Origin: Brevibacterium sp. S111
GTDB lineage: Bacteria; Actinomycetota; Actinomycetes; Actinomycetales; Brevibacteriaceae
Length of the DNA stretch: 64,000 nucleotides
Reading direction: 5' to 3'
NCBI RefSeq assembly: GCF_004745075.1
Contig: NZ_RHFH01000002.1
Span: 62,001-126,000, forward strand
The notes beneath the pieces are model-generated. The model was not told where the DNA came from. It ran no database searches and saw only the letters and a program-made list of their open reading frames with translations. Made by a program: the position numbers and the translations under genes. Below are positions 35,848 through 44,973 of the stretch, piece by piece. Each line of letters starts with the position of its first letter. Positions within the stretch are counted from its first letter, which is position 1.

Positions 35848-37785
35848 TCAGCGCGAGAGCAGCATGAGAGCGGCACCGGCGACGATGCGCCGGTACACCG
35901 GCTCTACGGACACCGTGTCTCCGTCTGCCTCAAAGAGCCCGAGCTCGGTCAGCTCCTGCAGCTCGTCCGCCAGCAATGTGGAGATCCGGCCGGCGCGCAC
36001 CTCGTCGATGTCGAGCTCGGGAGGCTCGGGTGCGGAGTCGGGAGTGAGGATCTCGATGAGACGCTGGGCGATCGTGATCGCCGGGGCACCATAGTCCTCG
36101 CCGGGAACCAGGTTGATCACGTCGAGCAGCCGCTCGTAGATGAACGCGCCGATGACCGGCAGTGCCGCATCCGCGCTCACCACACCAGAGCGCCACTGGT
36201 CAGCGGCGTCGGCGGGCCTGACCTTCGTCCCAGTGATCTCGATGATCTCCGCGCTCTGCATGACGGCCCACATCGCCTCGAGGACGGGCACCTCATCCGC
36301 GCTGCGCGCATAGTTCACGCCGTCTTCGTACCGGGCGTTCGAGGCCACACCGACGGCATCGATGCCGAACTGTCCGGCCGCCTCGGCGATATCCGCTCGC
36401 TTCACCCGTCCCGTTCCGGTCACCTGTCGGGAGTCGCCGATCCACTCGAGGATTCCGGCGATGCCGGTGACGAGGCGGTTCTGCGTCATGGGCTGCGCGA
36501 GCTGCTCCTCGCTCAGTGCATTGGCTTCGACGGCGGCCATCAGGGCCGAGGGTAGCGGGTCGGTGCGCATGCTCGCGGCCTCGGCTCGGGCGCGAGCGGC
36601 GTTCCAGCGTTCGGGGGTCTCGTCGGTGTCCATGCGGAAGCGGAGATAGTTGTCGAGAGCTTCGAGGCTGTCGAGGAAGATCACCGTCGAAGGCGATTCG
36701 CCGTCGGCATTCTCGGCGCCCTCCTGTCCGTCGACGGCGAAGCTTTCAAGGACGTCGAGGAGGTCGTCGATTCCCTCCGGCTCGTCGATATCTGCGCGGG
36801 AGGATACGGCGATGCAGAACAGGAGGTGGGCGATGTCGAAGACCTCTGAGTCTTCATCGCCGTCGTCGTAGGCCTCGGCCAGCCAGTCGCGGAAGCGCTG
36901 GTAGAGCGGCATCTCGTAGACGGTCTTTTCGACCTCGTCCATTCGCTCATCGATGTCCCGCGGGTCAGCGGCAGCACCGGCTGCATTATCGGCAGCGTTC
37001 GATCCGCCGAGCCACTCGGGCAGGTCCTGCTCCACAGCGGGGCCGTCCTGAGCTTCCTGACCATCCTGGATCACTCGGTCGGTGGGGCTGTAGGTGCCGG
37101 CGACCGGTTCCGGATAACCGTCGAGGGGCATGAGTTCGTCGACGACGTCCTGCGCCGAAACCTTGTTTCGCTTGGTCAGGCGCACGACCACGGCGGCCAC
37201 GGCGAGCATGGACCCTTCGAGGACGTGAAATCCGCTGTTGCTGTTGATGAGGCGGTCGAGGCTGTCGACGACGCGCCCCTTGTGCGCCAGCGCCAGGATG
37301 TCGCGTGCCACGGCACGGGACTTCTTCGTCGGCCACTTCGGCGCCATCACTCCGCCCAGTTTGGGTCCGTGGGTCTCGTCGGTGAACCATTCGTCGACCA
37401 GGCCCATCGCCACCCCGGTCACCTGTGCGACGCTCGGATTGAAGTCCTCAGGATCCGAGGGCAGGGAGGCCACAACAGCCTCGGCGCGCTTGGTATCACC
37501 CTCGGCGAAGGCAAGGGAGAAGGACCGCAGCTTCCCCACCGCCAGTCCGCGATGGGCACCGACCGGAGTGAACAGACGGCGGTTGTACGCCACCTGTGCC
37601 CTTTCCATGGCTGCGTGGAATTCGGCTTCGGTGAAGTCCGCATCCGGATCGTCGATGTCGACGCCTTCAGCTTTGAGGAACGGCGCCAACTCCCGCATCA
37701 TCCGATCGCCCATGCCGGGGTTGTGGCTGATTTTGCCGCCCGCTGCCATACCGTGGAATTCGGGACTGTCGAAGAAAGAAGACAC
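35848..37785 (-). CDS. uncharacterised acidic protein, 645 residues
   Basis: I do not recognise this protein. It begins SSFFDSPEFHGMAAGGKISH, has no signal peptide or membrane helix, and is strongly acidic with an Asp/Glu-rich middle (about residues 250-350). The C-terminal half is predicted helical, ending GAALMLLSR. Codon use is like the neighbours, so it is a resident gene. It is monocistronic, with the convergent Lrp gene on one side and a TetR gene about 100 bp upstream on the same strand. Length and lack of motifs argue for a cytoplasmic structural or regulatory protein, but no function is proposed. Confidence 0.75.
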   Translation of the reverse strand: MSSFFDSPEFHGMAAGGKISHNPGMGDRMMRELAPFLKAEGVDIDDPDADFTEAEFHAAMERAQVAYNRRLFTPVGAHRGLAVGKLRSFSLAFAEGDTKRAEAVVASLPSDPEDFNPSVAQVTGVAMGLVDEWFTDETHGPKLGGVMAPKWPTKKSRAVARDILALAHKGRVVDSLDRLINSNSGFHVLEGSMLAVAAVVVRLTKRNKVSAQDVVDELMPLDGYPEPVAGTYSPTDRVIQDGQEAQDGPAVEQDLPEWLGGSNAADNAAGAAADPRDIDERMDEVEKTVYEMPLYQRFRDWLAEAYDDGDEDSEVFDIAHLLFCIAVSSRADIDEPEGIDDLLDVLESFAVDGQEGAENADGESPSTVIFLDSLEALDNYLRFRMDTDETPERWNAARARAEAASMRTDPLPSALMAAVEANALSEEQLAQPMTQNRLVTGIAGILEWIGDSRQVTGTGRVKRADIAEAAGQFGIDAVGVASNARYEDGVNYARSADEVPVLEAMWAVMQSAEIIEITGTKVRPADAADQWRSGVVSADAALPVIGAFIYERLLDVINLVPGEDYGAPAITIAQRLIEILTPDSAPEPPELDIDEVRAGRISTLLADELQELTELGLFEADGDTVSVEPVYRRIVAGAALMLLSR

Positions 37786-37885
37786 GCACTGCTCCTGCCG
37801 AGGATGAACTGAAGCAATAACGGTAACAAGCCAGACCTCGTCCGCCCCAGAACCGACCCGGCATGGCCCCGCGTCTTTACCGAGA

Positions 37886-38515
37886 TCACACTCCGGGCGA
37901 CCCCAGGGTCTTCCGCACCGCCCTGATGGTCAGCTCGAGGGACTGGGCGCGCACGGTCGGATCGTCGACGCCGACACTCACGCTGAAGAGGTGTCCGGAG
38001 CCGATAGTGAGGTAGACGAACGCCGCCGCCCATCCGATCGGCACGCCCTCATCGATGGAGCCGTCCGACTGCCCCCTCGCGATGACGGCTTCGAGCGGAT
38101 CGGCATCGTCACCCGCACCTTCCGCGCCACCGCCCGCAGATTCTGCATCCGCACGGGACTCGGTGGCCGCCTCGGCGAAGGTCTCATCGGTGATGATCGG
38201 GTTGTCGGCGAAGAGCAGGGTGAGCACATCGGGCAGCGTGAACAGCTCCGCGCAGATCCGCTCGAGCGCGGCCAATCCATCGCCGTCGCCGGGCCGGGCC
38301 TTCATGACAGCCTCACCGAATCGCCGGGCACCGAGCCGGGCCGCCGCGGCGACGAGCGCCTCCCGATCACCGAAATGCCGATAGAGAGTGGTGCGGCCGA
38401 CGCCGATCGACTGCGAGAGCTCAATCATCGACGCCTGCGGGTTCTCGGCAAGAATGGTCAGCGCCTCGCTGACCAGGGCGTCTTGGCCCAATCGACGCAT
38501 GCCCTGCACCGGCAC
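37886..38515 (-). CDS. TetR family transcriptional regulator
   Basis: A 209-residue TetR protein with the HTH IELSQSIGVGRTTLYRHFGD (residues 31-50). A variable C-terminal domain contains a Glu/Gly-rich loop (about 120-140). The GTG start at 38515 follows AGGGAGGGGGT. It is divergent from the small YqeB-like membrane protein gene, with a strong dyad at 38558-38577 between them. Confidence 0.88.
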   Translation of the reverse strand: MPVQGMRRLGQDALVSEALTILAENPQASMIELSQSIGVGRTTLYRHFGDREALVAAAARLGARRFGEAVMKARPGDGDGLAALERICAELFTLPDVLTLLFADNPIITDETFAEAATESRADAESAGGGAEGAGDDADPLEAVIARGQSDGSIDEGVPIGWAAAFVYLTIGSGHLFSVSVGVDDPTVRAQSLELTIRAVRKTLGSPGV

Positions 38516-38557
38516 ACCCCCTCCCTGACTCGGTGAACGATACAGAGCAGTCTACTT

Positions 38558-38577
38558 GTGGAACACACATGTTCCAC
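38558..38577. promoter_or_regulatory. TetR operator GTGGAACA-N4-TGTTCCAC
   Basis: A perfect 8-bp inverted repeat with a 4-bp spacer in the divergent promoter region, 43 bp from the TetR start and 48 bp from the YqeB-like start. It is well placed to control both genes. Confidence 0.65.
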
Positions 38578-38624
38578 TTTGGTATCATGGAGTACCGCAA
38601 AGGCCTTCGAGGATTGAGCATGTG

Positions 38625-39140
38625 ATGGACCAGCCCCGACAGAAGAACGACCCCACCGCCCAGCAGCCCCACACCGCTGCGACGTTCGCGCTCAGTCGGA
38701 CCGACGTCGTCGTCATCGGCCTCGTCTGCATCGGCATCGGCGTGGCGCTCGGATTCTTCCTGCCCGCACTCGGATCGATCGCCGCGACATTCCCCATCCC
38801 CTTCGGAGACGTCATCGAGAAGCTCAGCCGGTTCGACCAGGCGTGGGTTGTCATCGCCCGTCCGATCATCGGCGGGGCGCTCGGGCTCATCGCCACGTTC
38901 GTCATCGCCGCCTCGACGACTCCCCTGCGCATCGACGAGCACGGAATCACCATCGGACGAGACGACGACCACCCGCTGCGCATCTCCCGCGCCTCGTTTT
39001 CGACCGCATATTTCGCCGAGGGCAAACTCGTCGTCGTCACCGAAGGCGGGCATCAGGCCTTCAAGGGAACCGTCGAAGGCAAGAAAGCTGCGATCGCCGA
39101 GGCCTTCACCTCCCACGGCTATCGTTGGGGTGAGATCTGA
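38625..39140 (+). CDS. YqeB-like two-helix membrane protein
   Basis: A 171-residue protein. It has a hydrophilic N-terminus and two helices (VVVIGLVCIGIGVALGFFL and VIARPIIGGALGLIATFVIA), then a small cytoplasmic beta-rich domain (PLRIDEHGITIGRDDDHPLR onward) resembling the bacterial PH-like domain of YqeB proteins. Function of the family is unknown. The divergent TetR gene and the operator suggest induction by a small molecule. Confidence 0.65.
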   Translation: MDQPRQKNDPTAQQPHTAATFALSRTDVVVIGLVCIGIGVALGFFLPALGSIAATFPIPFGDVIEKLSRFDQAWVVIARPIIGGALGLIATFVIAASTTPLRIDEHGITIGRDDDHPLRISRASFSTAYFAEGKLVVVTEGGHQAFKGTVEGKKAAIAEAFTSHGYRWGEI

Positions 39141-39274
39141 AGACCGTGGCACCGGCGCGCCCGCGTGAATGAACCCCCGACCGCCCAGCCAAATGTCCAC
39201 TCGGCCTGCCGGAACCGGCCCCTTCGTCCCGAGTTCGCGACACGTTTGGCCGCCCGTCCTCACCTGGCGTGACG

Positions 39275-39308
39275 CCATGGAATCGTGACTCGGCTCACGT
39301 CACCATGG
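39275..39308. promoter_or_regulatory. 34-bp symmetric dyad upstream of the bkd operon
   Basis: CCATGG-N3-CGTGA-N6-TCACG-N3-CCATGG is symmetric across its whole length (39275-39280, 39284-39288, 39295-39299, 39303-39308). It ends 4 bp before the E1alpha ATG, so a bound regulator would block initiation of transcription or the ribosome site. Confidence 0.6.
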
Positions 39309-39312
39309 GGGC

Positions 39313-40419
39313 ATGACCATTGACGTTCCCACCACAGGCCGTTCACTGCCCCAGCTGCAGCCGATCAGCTTCATCGGCGCAGATGGCCGGCTCACCGACA
39401 CCCCGACCGAGGGGCTGCGCATTCCCAGCGATCGCACCCTGACCGGGCTTTACCGGCAGATGGTCCTCGTCCGACGGTTCGAAGCACAGGTCACGCACCT
39501 GACCCGTCAGGGTCGACTCGCGACCTATCCCTCCGCGGCAGGTCAGGAGGCCGCCGAGGTGGGGGCCACCACCGCGCTGGCCCCCGGCGATTGGCTCTTC
39601 CCCACCTACCGGGACTCGGCAGCGCTGCTGACCCGTGGGGTGCCCGTGCCCGAGATCCTCGCGGCCTTCCGCGGCGACTGGCACTGCGGGTTCGACCCGC
39701 ACGAGTACCACATCTCACCTGCGGCGACGCCTCTTGCGACGCAGACCCTGCATGCCACGGGATTCGCCATGGCGGCGAAACTCAAGGGAACGGATGCTGC
39801 GACTCTGACCTTCCTCGGCGACGGCGCCAGCAGCGAGGGCGATGCTCATGAGGCCCTCAACTTCGCCTCCGTCTGGCAGACGCCGACGGTCTTCGTCCTC
39901 CAGAACAACCAGTATGCGATCTCGACTCCGCTGCGGGAGCAGACGAACGCGACGATGCTCGCCGACCGGGCCGCCGGCTACGGAATGCCCGGGCTGCGCG
40001 TCGACGGCAACGATGTCGCCGCTGTGTTCGCCGCTGTCACCGCCGCCCTTGAGCGCGGCCGGAACGGCGACGGCCCCACCCTCATCGAGGCCCTGACCTA
40101 CCGGATGGAATCGCACACGAACTCCGACGACCCGACGAAGTACCGCGACGCCGAGGAGGTCGAACACTGGAAGCAGTTCGATCCCATCGATCGTCTCGAG
40201 AAGTACCTGCGTCAGACCGGTGCCCTCGACGATGCCGGCGTCGATGAGATCGCCGAGGCGGCCGAGACCTTGGCCGCGTCCGTCCGCGATGCCATGAACA
40301 CCGAGGCCGAGATCGACCCGCGCGAACTCTTCGCCCACGTCTACGCTCGCCCGCGCACCGCACTGGCCGAGCAGCAGCAGGTCCTCGAAGCCGAACTCGC
40401 AGCGGCGGGGCACGCATGA
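39313..40419 (+). CDS. bkdA: 2-oxoacid (branched-chain) dehydrogenase E1 alpha subunit
   Basis: A 368-residue ThDP-dependent E1 alpha chain. The ThDP motif is FLGDGASSEGDAHEALNFAS (about residues 165-184) followed by VLQNNQYAIS. ESHTNSDDPTKYRD is the conserved loop. It decarboxylates branched-chain 2-oxo acids and passes the acyl group to E2 lipoate. Similarity to acetoin or pyruvate E1 alpha chains is high, so substrate choice is tentative; the E1a/E1b/E2 order without a pyruvate-type E3 fits BCKDH. It overlaps E1 beta by 4 bp. Confidence 0.85.
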   Translation: MTIDVPTTGRSLPQLQPISFIGADGRLTDTPTEGLRIPSDRTLTGLYRQMVLVRRFEAQVTHLTRQGRLATYPSAAGQEAAEVGATTALAPGDWLFPTYRDSAALLTRGVPVPEILAAFRGDWHCGFDPHEYHISPAATPLATQTLHATGFAMAAKLKGTDAATLTFLGDGASSEGDAHEALNFASVWQTPTVFVLQNNQYAISTPLREQTNATMLADRAAGYGMPGLRVDGNDVAAVFAAVTAALERGRNGDGPTLIEALTYRMESHTNSDDPTKYRDAEEVEHWKQFDPIDRLEKYLRQTGALDDAGVDEIAEAAETLAASVRDAMNTEAEIDPRELFAHVYARPRTALAEQQQVLEAELAAAGHA

Positions 40420-41489
40420 GCGTTGAAACGGGAACCGATTCCACCACCGATCCGACCGCGGTGAACGACGAAACCGCCACGGCCGCCTCGGCGAGCAATG
40501 TCGGGTCCGCCCCGTCCTCGGTGACGATGACGAAGGCGCTCAACCAGGCGCTGCGCGACAGTCTGGCCGCCGACGACACCGTGCTCATCTTCGGTGAGGA
40601 TGTCGGCCGCCTCGGCGGGGTCTTCCGTGTCACGGAAGGACTGCGCGCGGAATTCGGGTCGAATCGGGTCTGGGACTCGCCGCTGGCGGAGTCCGGGATC
40701 ATCGGCACGGCGATCGGCATGGCGATGAACGGGATGCGCCCGGTCGTCGAGATGCAGTTCGACGCCTACGCCTACCCGGCATTCGAGCAGATCGTGTCCC
40801 ATGTGGCGAAGATGCGGAACCGGACGAAAGGCAAGGTCAGCCTGCCGATCACGATCCGCATTCCCTATGCCGGGGACATCGGCGGCGTCGAGCACCACTC
40901 GGATTCCTCCGAAGCGTATTGGACCTCGACTCCGGGGCTGACCGTCGTCACGCCCTCGAATCCGGCGGACGCGTATTCTCTGCTGCGCGAGTCGATCGCC
41001 TCCGATGACCCGGTCGTGTTCATGGAGCCGAAGCCGCGGTACTGGATGAAGGAGACCCTCTCCCTGCCTGTGACCACGGCCGCAATGGACCGTGCTCAGG
41101 TCCTCCGCGAGGGCACCGATGTCACCCTCCTCGCCTATGGTCCGACCGTGCGCACCGCACTCGATTCCGCGGAAGCCGGTGCCGAGCACGGTCTGTCCGT
41201 CGAGGTCATCGACCTGCGCACGCTGTCGCCCTTCGACGATGAGACCGTGTCCGCCTCGGTGCGCAAGACCTCGCGGGCCGCGGTCATCCATGAGGCCGCG
41301 CAGTTCGGCGGATACGGCGCCGAGGTGGCCGCCCGCCTCACCGAACGCAACTTCACGCACCTGTCGGCCCCGATCCTGCGGATCGCCGGGTTCGACGTGC
41401 CCTATCCCTCACCGAAGATGGAGGAGTACTACTTGCCGACGGTCGAACGCGTGCTCGATGCTCTCGAATCGTGGGATTGGGAGCTGTGA
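40416..41489 (+). CDS. bkdB: 2-oxoacid (branched-chain) dehydrogenase E1 beta subunit
   Basis: A 357-residue transketolase-like E1 beta chain. An N-terminal extension (about 35 residues, Thr/Ala-rich) precedes TMTKALNQALRDSLAADDTV. LIFGEDVGRLGGVFRVTEGL and PIFTIRIPYAGDIGG-type segments identify the family, and PYPSPKMEEYYLP ends the protein. The stop overlaps the E2 start (TGATG). Confidence 0.88.
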   Translation: MSVETGTDSTTDPTAVNDETATAASASNVGSAPSSVTMTKALNQALRDSLAADDTVLIFGEDVGRLGGVFRVTEGLRAEFGSNRVWDSPLAESGIIGTAIGMAMNGMRPVVEMQFDAYAYPAFEQIVSHVAKMRNRTKGKVSLPITIRIPYAGDIGGVEHHSDSSEAYWTSTPGLTVVTPSNPADAYSLLRESIASDDPVVFMEPKPRYWMKETLSLPVTTAAMDRAQVLREGTDVTLLAYGPTVRTALDSAEAGAEHGLSVEVIDLRTLSPFDDETVSASVRKTSRAAVIHEAAQFGGYGAEVAARLTERNFTHLSAPILRIAGFDVPYPSPKMEEYYLPTVERVLDALESWDWEL

Positions 41490-43162
41490 TGAGTGCTGAG
41501 ACGAGTTCTGTGCGTCGCGATGCCGGCTCCGCCGCGGCCACGCGCGAGTTCATCCTCCCCGACCTCGGCGAGGGGCTGACCGAGGCGGAGCTCATCTCCT
41601 GGAAGGTCGCCGTCGGCGATGAGGTCCAGGTCGATCAGATGGTCGTCGAGGTCGAGTCCGCGAAGTCCGTCGTCGAACTCCCCTGCCCCTACGCGGGACG
41701 CATCGTCAGCCTCCACGCCGCCGCCGGGGACACCGTCAGTGCAGGTCAGGCCCTGCTCTCCGTCGCCGAGGCGGGAGCCGAGGTGAGCGCGGGCGCTGAG
41801 TCGACAGCCGACGGCGGTTCCGAGAGCGCGGTGGCGAGCACGAGCGCAGTCGACGCAAACGGCGGAGACGACGGCGGCGAGACTGGCGCCGACGAATCGA
41901 ACGGCGCGAACCTCATCGGCTACGGCACTTCGGAGCCGAAGACCAGGTCGACGAAGAAACGCTCGTTCGGCGGCAAGCACGCGGCCACACCGGATGCGAC
42001 ATCTACCGCCGCACCGACTGCGGCTCCCGCCGTTCCGACCGTCGTCCCGGATGCTCCAACGCAGCCGCCGACAGAGGCGCCCGCACGCGCTGATGGCTCG
42101 TTACCGTCCTCCACGGTCGACTCGTCGGTGTCCGCCGCCGACGAATCAGCGAGCGATGCGGACAACCACGTCTCCCCCGTATCCTCTCCCCTCGTGCGCA
42201 AGCTCGCGAAGGATCACGGCATCAGCGCCAAGCACCTGCCCGGTACCGGCCCAGGCGGGGTCGTGACCAGGGTCGATGTGCAATCAGCGATCGGGTCCGG
42301 GGCAGGTGCCGCTGCCCACGTCCCCGCAGGGACGTCGCCGGCAAACCAACCGCACCTGGGCACGGAACGGGGAGCCGCCTCGGCGAGCGCTTCCGCATCC
42401 CGAACAGCCGCTGCGGCGAAGTTGCCCGCCTTCGCCGGCGATGCCGCAGCAGCGAATTCCCATCGGTCCGACCGCGACACTCGCACCCCGATCACGGGGC
42501 TGCGGAAGGTCGTGTCCGAACGCCTCACGAAGTCGCGGCAGGAGATCCCCGAGGCGACGATCTGGCTCGACGTCGACGCCACCGAGCTGCTGACCACGAA
42601 GCGCGCGCTCGAGGCGCGCTCGGGAGAGAAGTACTCTCTGCTCTCGCTCGTCGCCCGCTTCGTCGTGGCCGGGCTGAAGAAGTATCCGATCATCAACTCC
42701 TCGATCGACACGGCCGCCGGTGAGATCGTCACCCACGGCGACATCAACCTCGGACTGGCCGCGCAGACTCCGCGCGGACTCATGGTTCCCGTCGTCCACG
42801 GGGCGGGCGAGATGAGCCTGCGACAGCTGCGCGATTCGGTGTCGGCGACCGTCGGCAAGGCGACGACAGGGAAGTTCGATCCGACTGAGCTCTCGGGAGG
42901 AACATTCACGCTCAACAACTACGGTGTGTTCGGCGTCGACGGTTCGGCCCCGATCATCAACCTCCCCGAGGTGGCCATGCTCGGTCTCGGCCGGATCAAG
43001 GAACGTCCCTGGGTCGTCGACGGACAGCTGACCGTGCGCAAGGTCATGTACCTGTCCTTCGTCTTCGACCACCGGGCCTGTGACGGTCAGGAACCGAGCG
43101 AGTTCCTCACCTTCGTCGCCGCCTGCATCGAGAACCCGATCTCGCTGCTCCCCGAGCTCTGA
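41489..43162 (+). CDS. bkdC: dihydrolipoamide acyltransferase E2
   Basis: A 557-residue E2 with one lipoyl domain (Lys59 in VEVESAKSVVEL). A long Ala/Ser/Thr-rich linker (about 95-220) leads to a peripheral-subunit-binding domain (SSPLVRKLAKDHGISAKHLPG, about 231-265). After a second linker comes the catalytic acyltransferase domain with DHRACDGQEPSEF near the C-terminus. It transfers acyl groups from lipoate to CoA. No E3 (lpd) gene is in the operon, so a shared lipoamide dehydrogenase must serve it. Confidence 0.9.
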   Translation: MSAETSSVRRDAGSAAATREFILPDLGEGLTEAELISWKVAVGDEVQVDQMVVEVESAKSVVELPCPYAGRIVSLHAAAGDTVSAGQALLSVAEAGAEVSAGAESTADGGSESAVASTSAVDANGGDDGGETGADESNGANLIGYGTSEPKTRSTKKRSFGGKHAATPDATSTAAPTAAPAVPTVVPDAPTQPPTEAPARADGSLPSSTVDSSVSAADESASDADNHVSPVSSPLVRKLAKDHGISAKHLPGTGPGGVVTRVDVQSAIGSGAGAAAHVPAGTSPANQPHLGTERGAASASASASRTAAAAKLPAFAGDAAAANSHRSDRDTRTPITGLRKVVSERLTKSRQEIPEATIWLDVDATELLTTKRALEARSGEKYSLLSLVARFVVAGLKKYPIINSSIDTAAGEIVTHGDINLGLAAQTPRGLMVPVVHGAGEMSLRQLRDSVSATVGKATTGKFDPTELSGGTFTLNNYGVFGVDGSAPIINLPEVAMLGLGRIKERPWVVDGQLTVRKVMYLSFVFDHRACDGQEPSEFLTFVAACIENPISLLPEL

Positions 43163-43255
43163 GGTCTGCCGGGGTCTGAGTGCCGTCCGGCCCGGATCGT
43201 CTCAGTTTCGTTCAGGCGCTCGCGCACAAGAGCAACGTCATTCAACCGTCAGCGC

Positions 43256-43285
43256 ACTTGTCGAAAGGTGCACGCCCCGACAAGT
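43256..43285. terminator. hairpin after the bkd operon
   Basis: ACTTGTCG (43256-43263) and CGACAAGT (43278-43285) form a perfect 8-bp stem with a 14-nt loop in the gap between the convergent E2 and membrane-protein genes; likely terminator. Confidence 0.5.
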
Positions 43286-43404
43286 ACACTCGCGTTCCTC
43301 GCGTCGGAAACTCTTTTGGGATTGCAGCTCCGCATCTCAATTTGACAGCCTCCTGACTCACGGAGCCGCGTTCGGCACCTGACCTAATCATCTCTGCATC
43401 GCAT

Positions 43405-44667
43405 TCAGACCTCGGACAAACGTTCACGAGAACCCTTAGCCAATTCAAAAATAAGGCGACTGCATCCAGCCAATAGAAGAATCCAGAACATTACCCAAAA
43501 CACGCTTTCTGAAGAGAGCACGAAACTGTCGCTCTCGAACAGAAAACATTTTGCTGCATCGCTTGTCGTCAGTGACTTGAGATCGTTGTCCACCAAACAT
43601 TCTCCGTGTGAAGCAATACTGGATCGTGACGCCAGAACTTCGAGCAAATGTCGCGGTGAAAGAGAATCTACGAGACCCACCAAAAACCCTGAGATCATCA
43701 ACAGCCCCATAACTATAACCTCTCGGTAAAGTATGTTGCCAATTGATGACAACCGATCACGGACAGACAGATAGGTACCGATTAGTGCCCCCAGAACCGT
43801 ACCAAGAGTGGAACACGAAAGAGCTAGACCCTCGGACGCTGGCGGAGATGAACTAAGAAGCGATTGGAATGGGGTCCTCGAAATTATATCCCAGAGCGGA
43901 GGAGCAATTAGCCCGAGAATTAGACCTATAGCCGCACCGACTCCCGAGCTAGCCGAAAAATACACGATTGAACGGAATGGGCGCCTGTCATCACCGTTGA
44001 TTCGGACGAAGGAGCCGAGTAGCGCAATGACTGCACAAGAAATCAACCACACCGAAACGATATAAGGGCCGTATGCGTAGAGATAGATTTCCCCCATGCG
44101 TTGAAACAACACCGCCGAATCGCTTTCCCCGCTTGCAACCCACGCAAATGACAAAGGTACATAGACCCCCACCCAGGCCACTATTAATAGCATCCACAAA
44201 GCGAACATCAACTTGAGACCGATTGCAATCGGTAAATCCACATTTCGAGTGATATCGCTTAAAGTTCTCACGACAGGGCTGTCGCGGCGGATACTGAAGC
44301 CCGATTTCCAACCATGCGGTGCAATTACTTTGCCAGCGTTTCTCAGGGAAGACAGCACACCTCGCCAAATTTCGACAAGAGCAACACCAACCTCGTTAAC
44401 GAAAGTCAGTCGAGTATCCCAGTCAACGCTCCTAGACACCAAAACTCCGATAGTGAAATCGGCAATGAAGAAGACAATCACTCCTCCAACTACCAGTAAA
44501 TAGAATGGACCTGTAGGTAAGATTGAGCCGGCGAGGAAGGCTCCGCCATAGATGAGCAGCCGCGGGCCTCGCCAATTGTTCGTATATTTGAGGGTGCCTA
44601 CTCGCTTGATAACACCCCAAACACCGAGACCGATTAGCACAACTGCGGCTGTCAAAATTAGAAACAT
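43405..44667 (-). CDS. orphan polytopic membrane protein of low GC content
   Basis: I do not recognise the family. The 420-residue protein has about nine or ten predicted helices, starting MFLILTAAVVLIGLGVWGVI. An intracellular basic segment around residues 100-135 (SLRNAGKVIAPHGWKSGFSI) and a Cys-containing loop near 360 stand out. The DNA is clearly richer in A/T than all neighbours and uses codons that are rare around it (ata, tta, aga). This points to recent transfer. It is flanked by the bkd operon and a symporter pair and has no visible partner gene. Confidence 0.7.
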   Translation of the reverse strand: MFLILTAAVVLIGLGVWGVIKRVGTLKYTNNWRGPRLLIYGGAFLAGSILPTGPFYLLVVGGVIVFFIADFTIGVLVSRSVDWDTRLTFVNEVGVALVEIWRGVLSSLRNAGKVIAPHGWKSGFSIRRDSPVVRTLSDITRNVDLPIAIGLKLMFALWMLLIVAWVGVYVPLSFAWVASGESDSAVLFQRMGEIYLYAYGPYIVSVWLISCAVIALLGSFVRINGDDRRPFRSIVYFSASSGVGAAIGLILGLIAPPLWDIISRTPFQSLLSSSPPASEGLALSCSTLGTVLGALIGTYLSVRDRLSSIGNILYREVIVMGLLMISGFLVGLVDSLSPRHLLEVLASRSSIASHGECLVDNDLKSLTTSDAAKCFLFESDSFVLSSESVFWVMFWILLLAGCSRLIFELAKGSRERLSEV

Positions 44668-44973
44668 CTGTATCGACCACCTGTATCAACCCGATTTGCC
44701 ACCTTTGCCCGGCTTCACTCATGTTCGCACGGAGGACTGACACAGAGTTCGAAAGTCGTGGCGAGGAGCACTCTAGAGGATTTCCCGCGGCTTCCTAGTC
44801 CTGACTCGAGTTTTTGGCGATTGCGAACACGATTCTCCGCTGGTCAACTTCACTGACCAGCATCACCAGCGCGATTCCACGATTCGGACCACTCTCCGCC
44901 GCCCATGGTCCAGACCACTAGCCTTGCCGGGTCATCTTGCCGAAGACGTCAGAAATGGTGAAAGGGCGCGCGC
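44668..44973. other. 306-bp intergenic region with a dyad
   Basis: No gene is seen. The first part keeps the lower GC of the orphan membrane gene. A perfect dyad GCTGGTCA-N7-TGACCAGC lies at 44839-44861, upstream of the symporter pair. Confidence 0.5.
44839..44861. promoter_or_regulatory. dyad GCTGGTCA-N7-TGACCAGC
   Basis: A perfect 8-bp inverted repeat about 110 bp upstream of the DUF3311/SSS operon; a candidate operator for an unlinked regulator. Confidence 0.45.
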
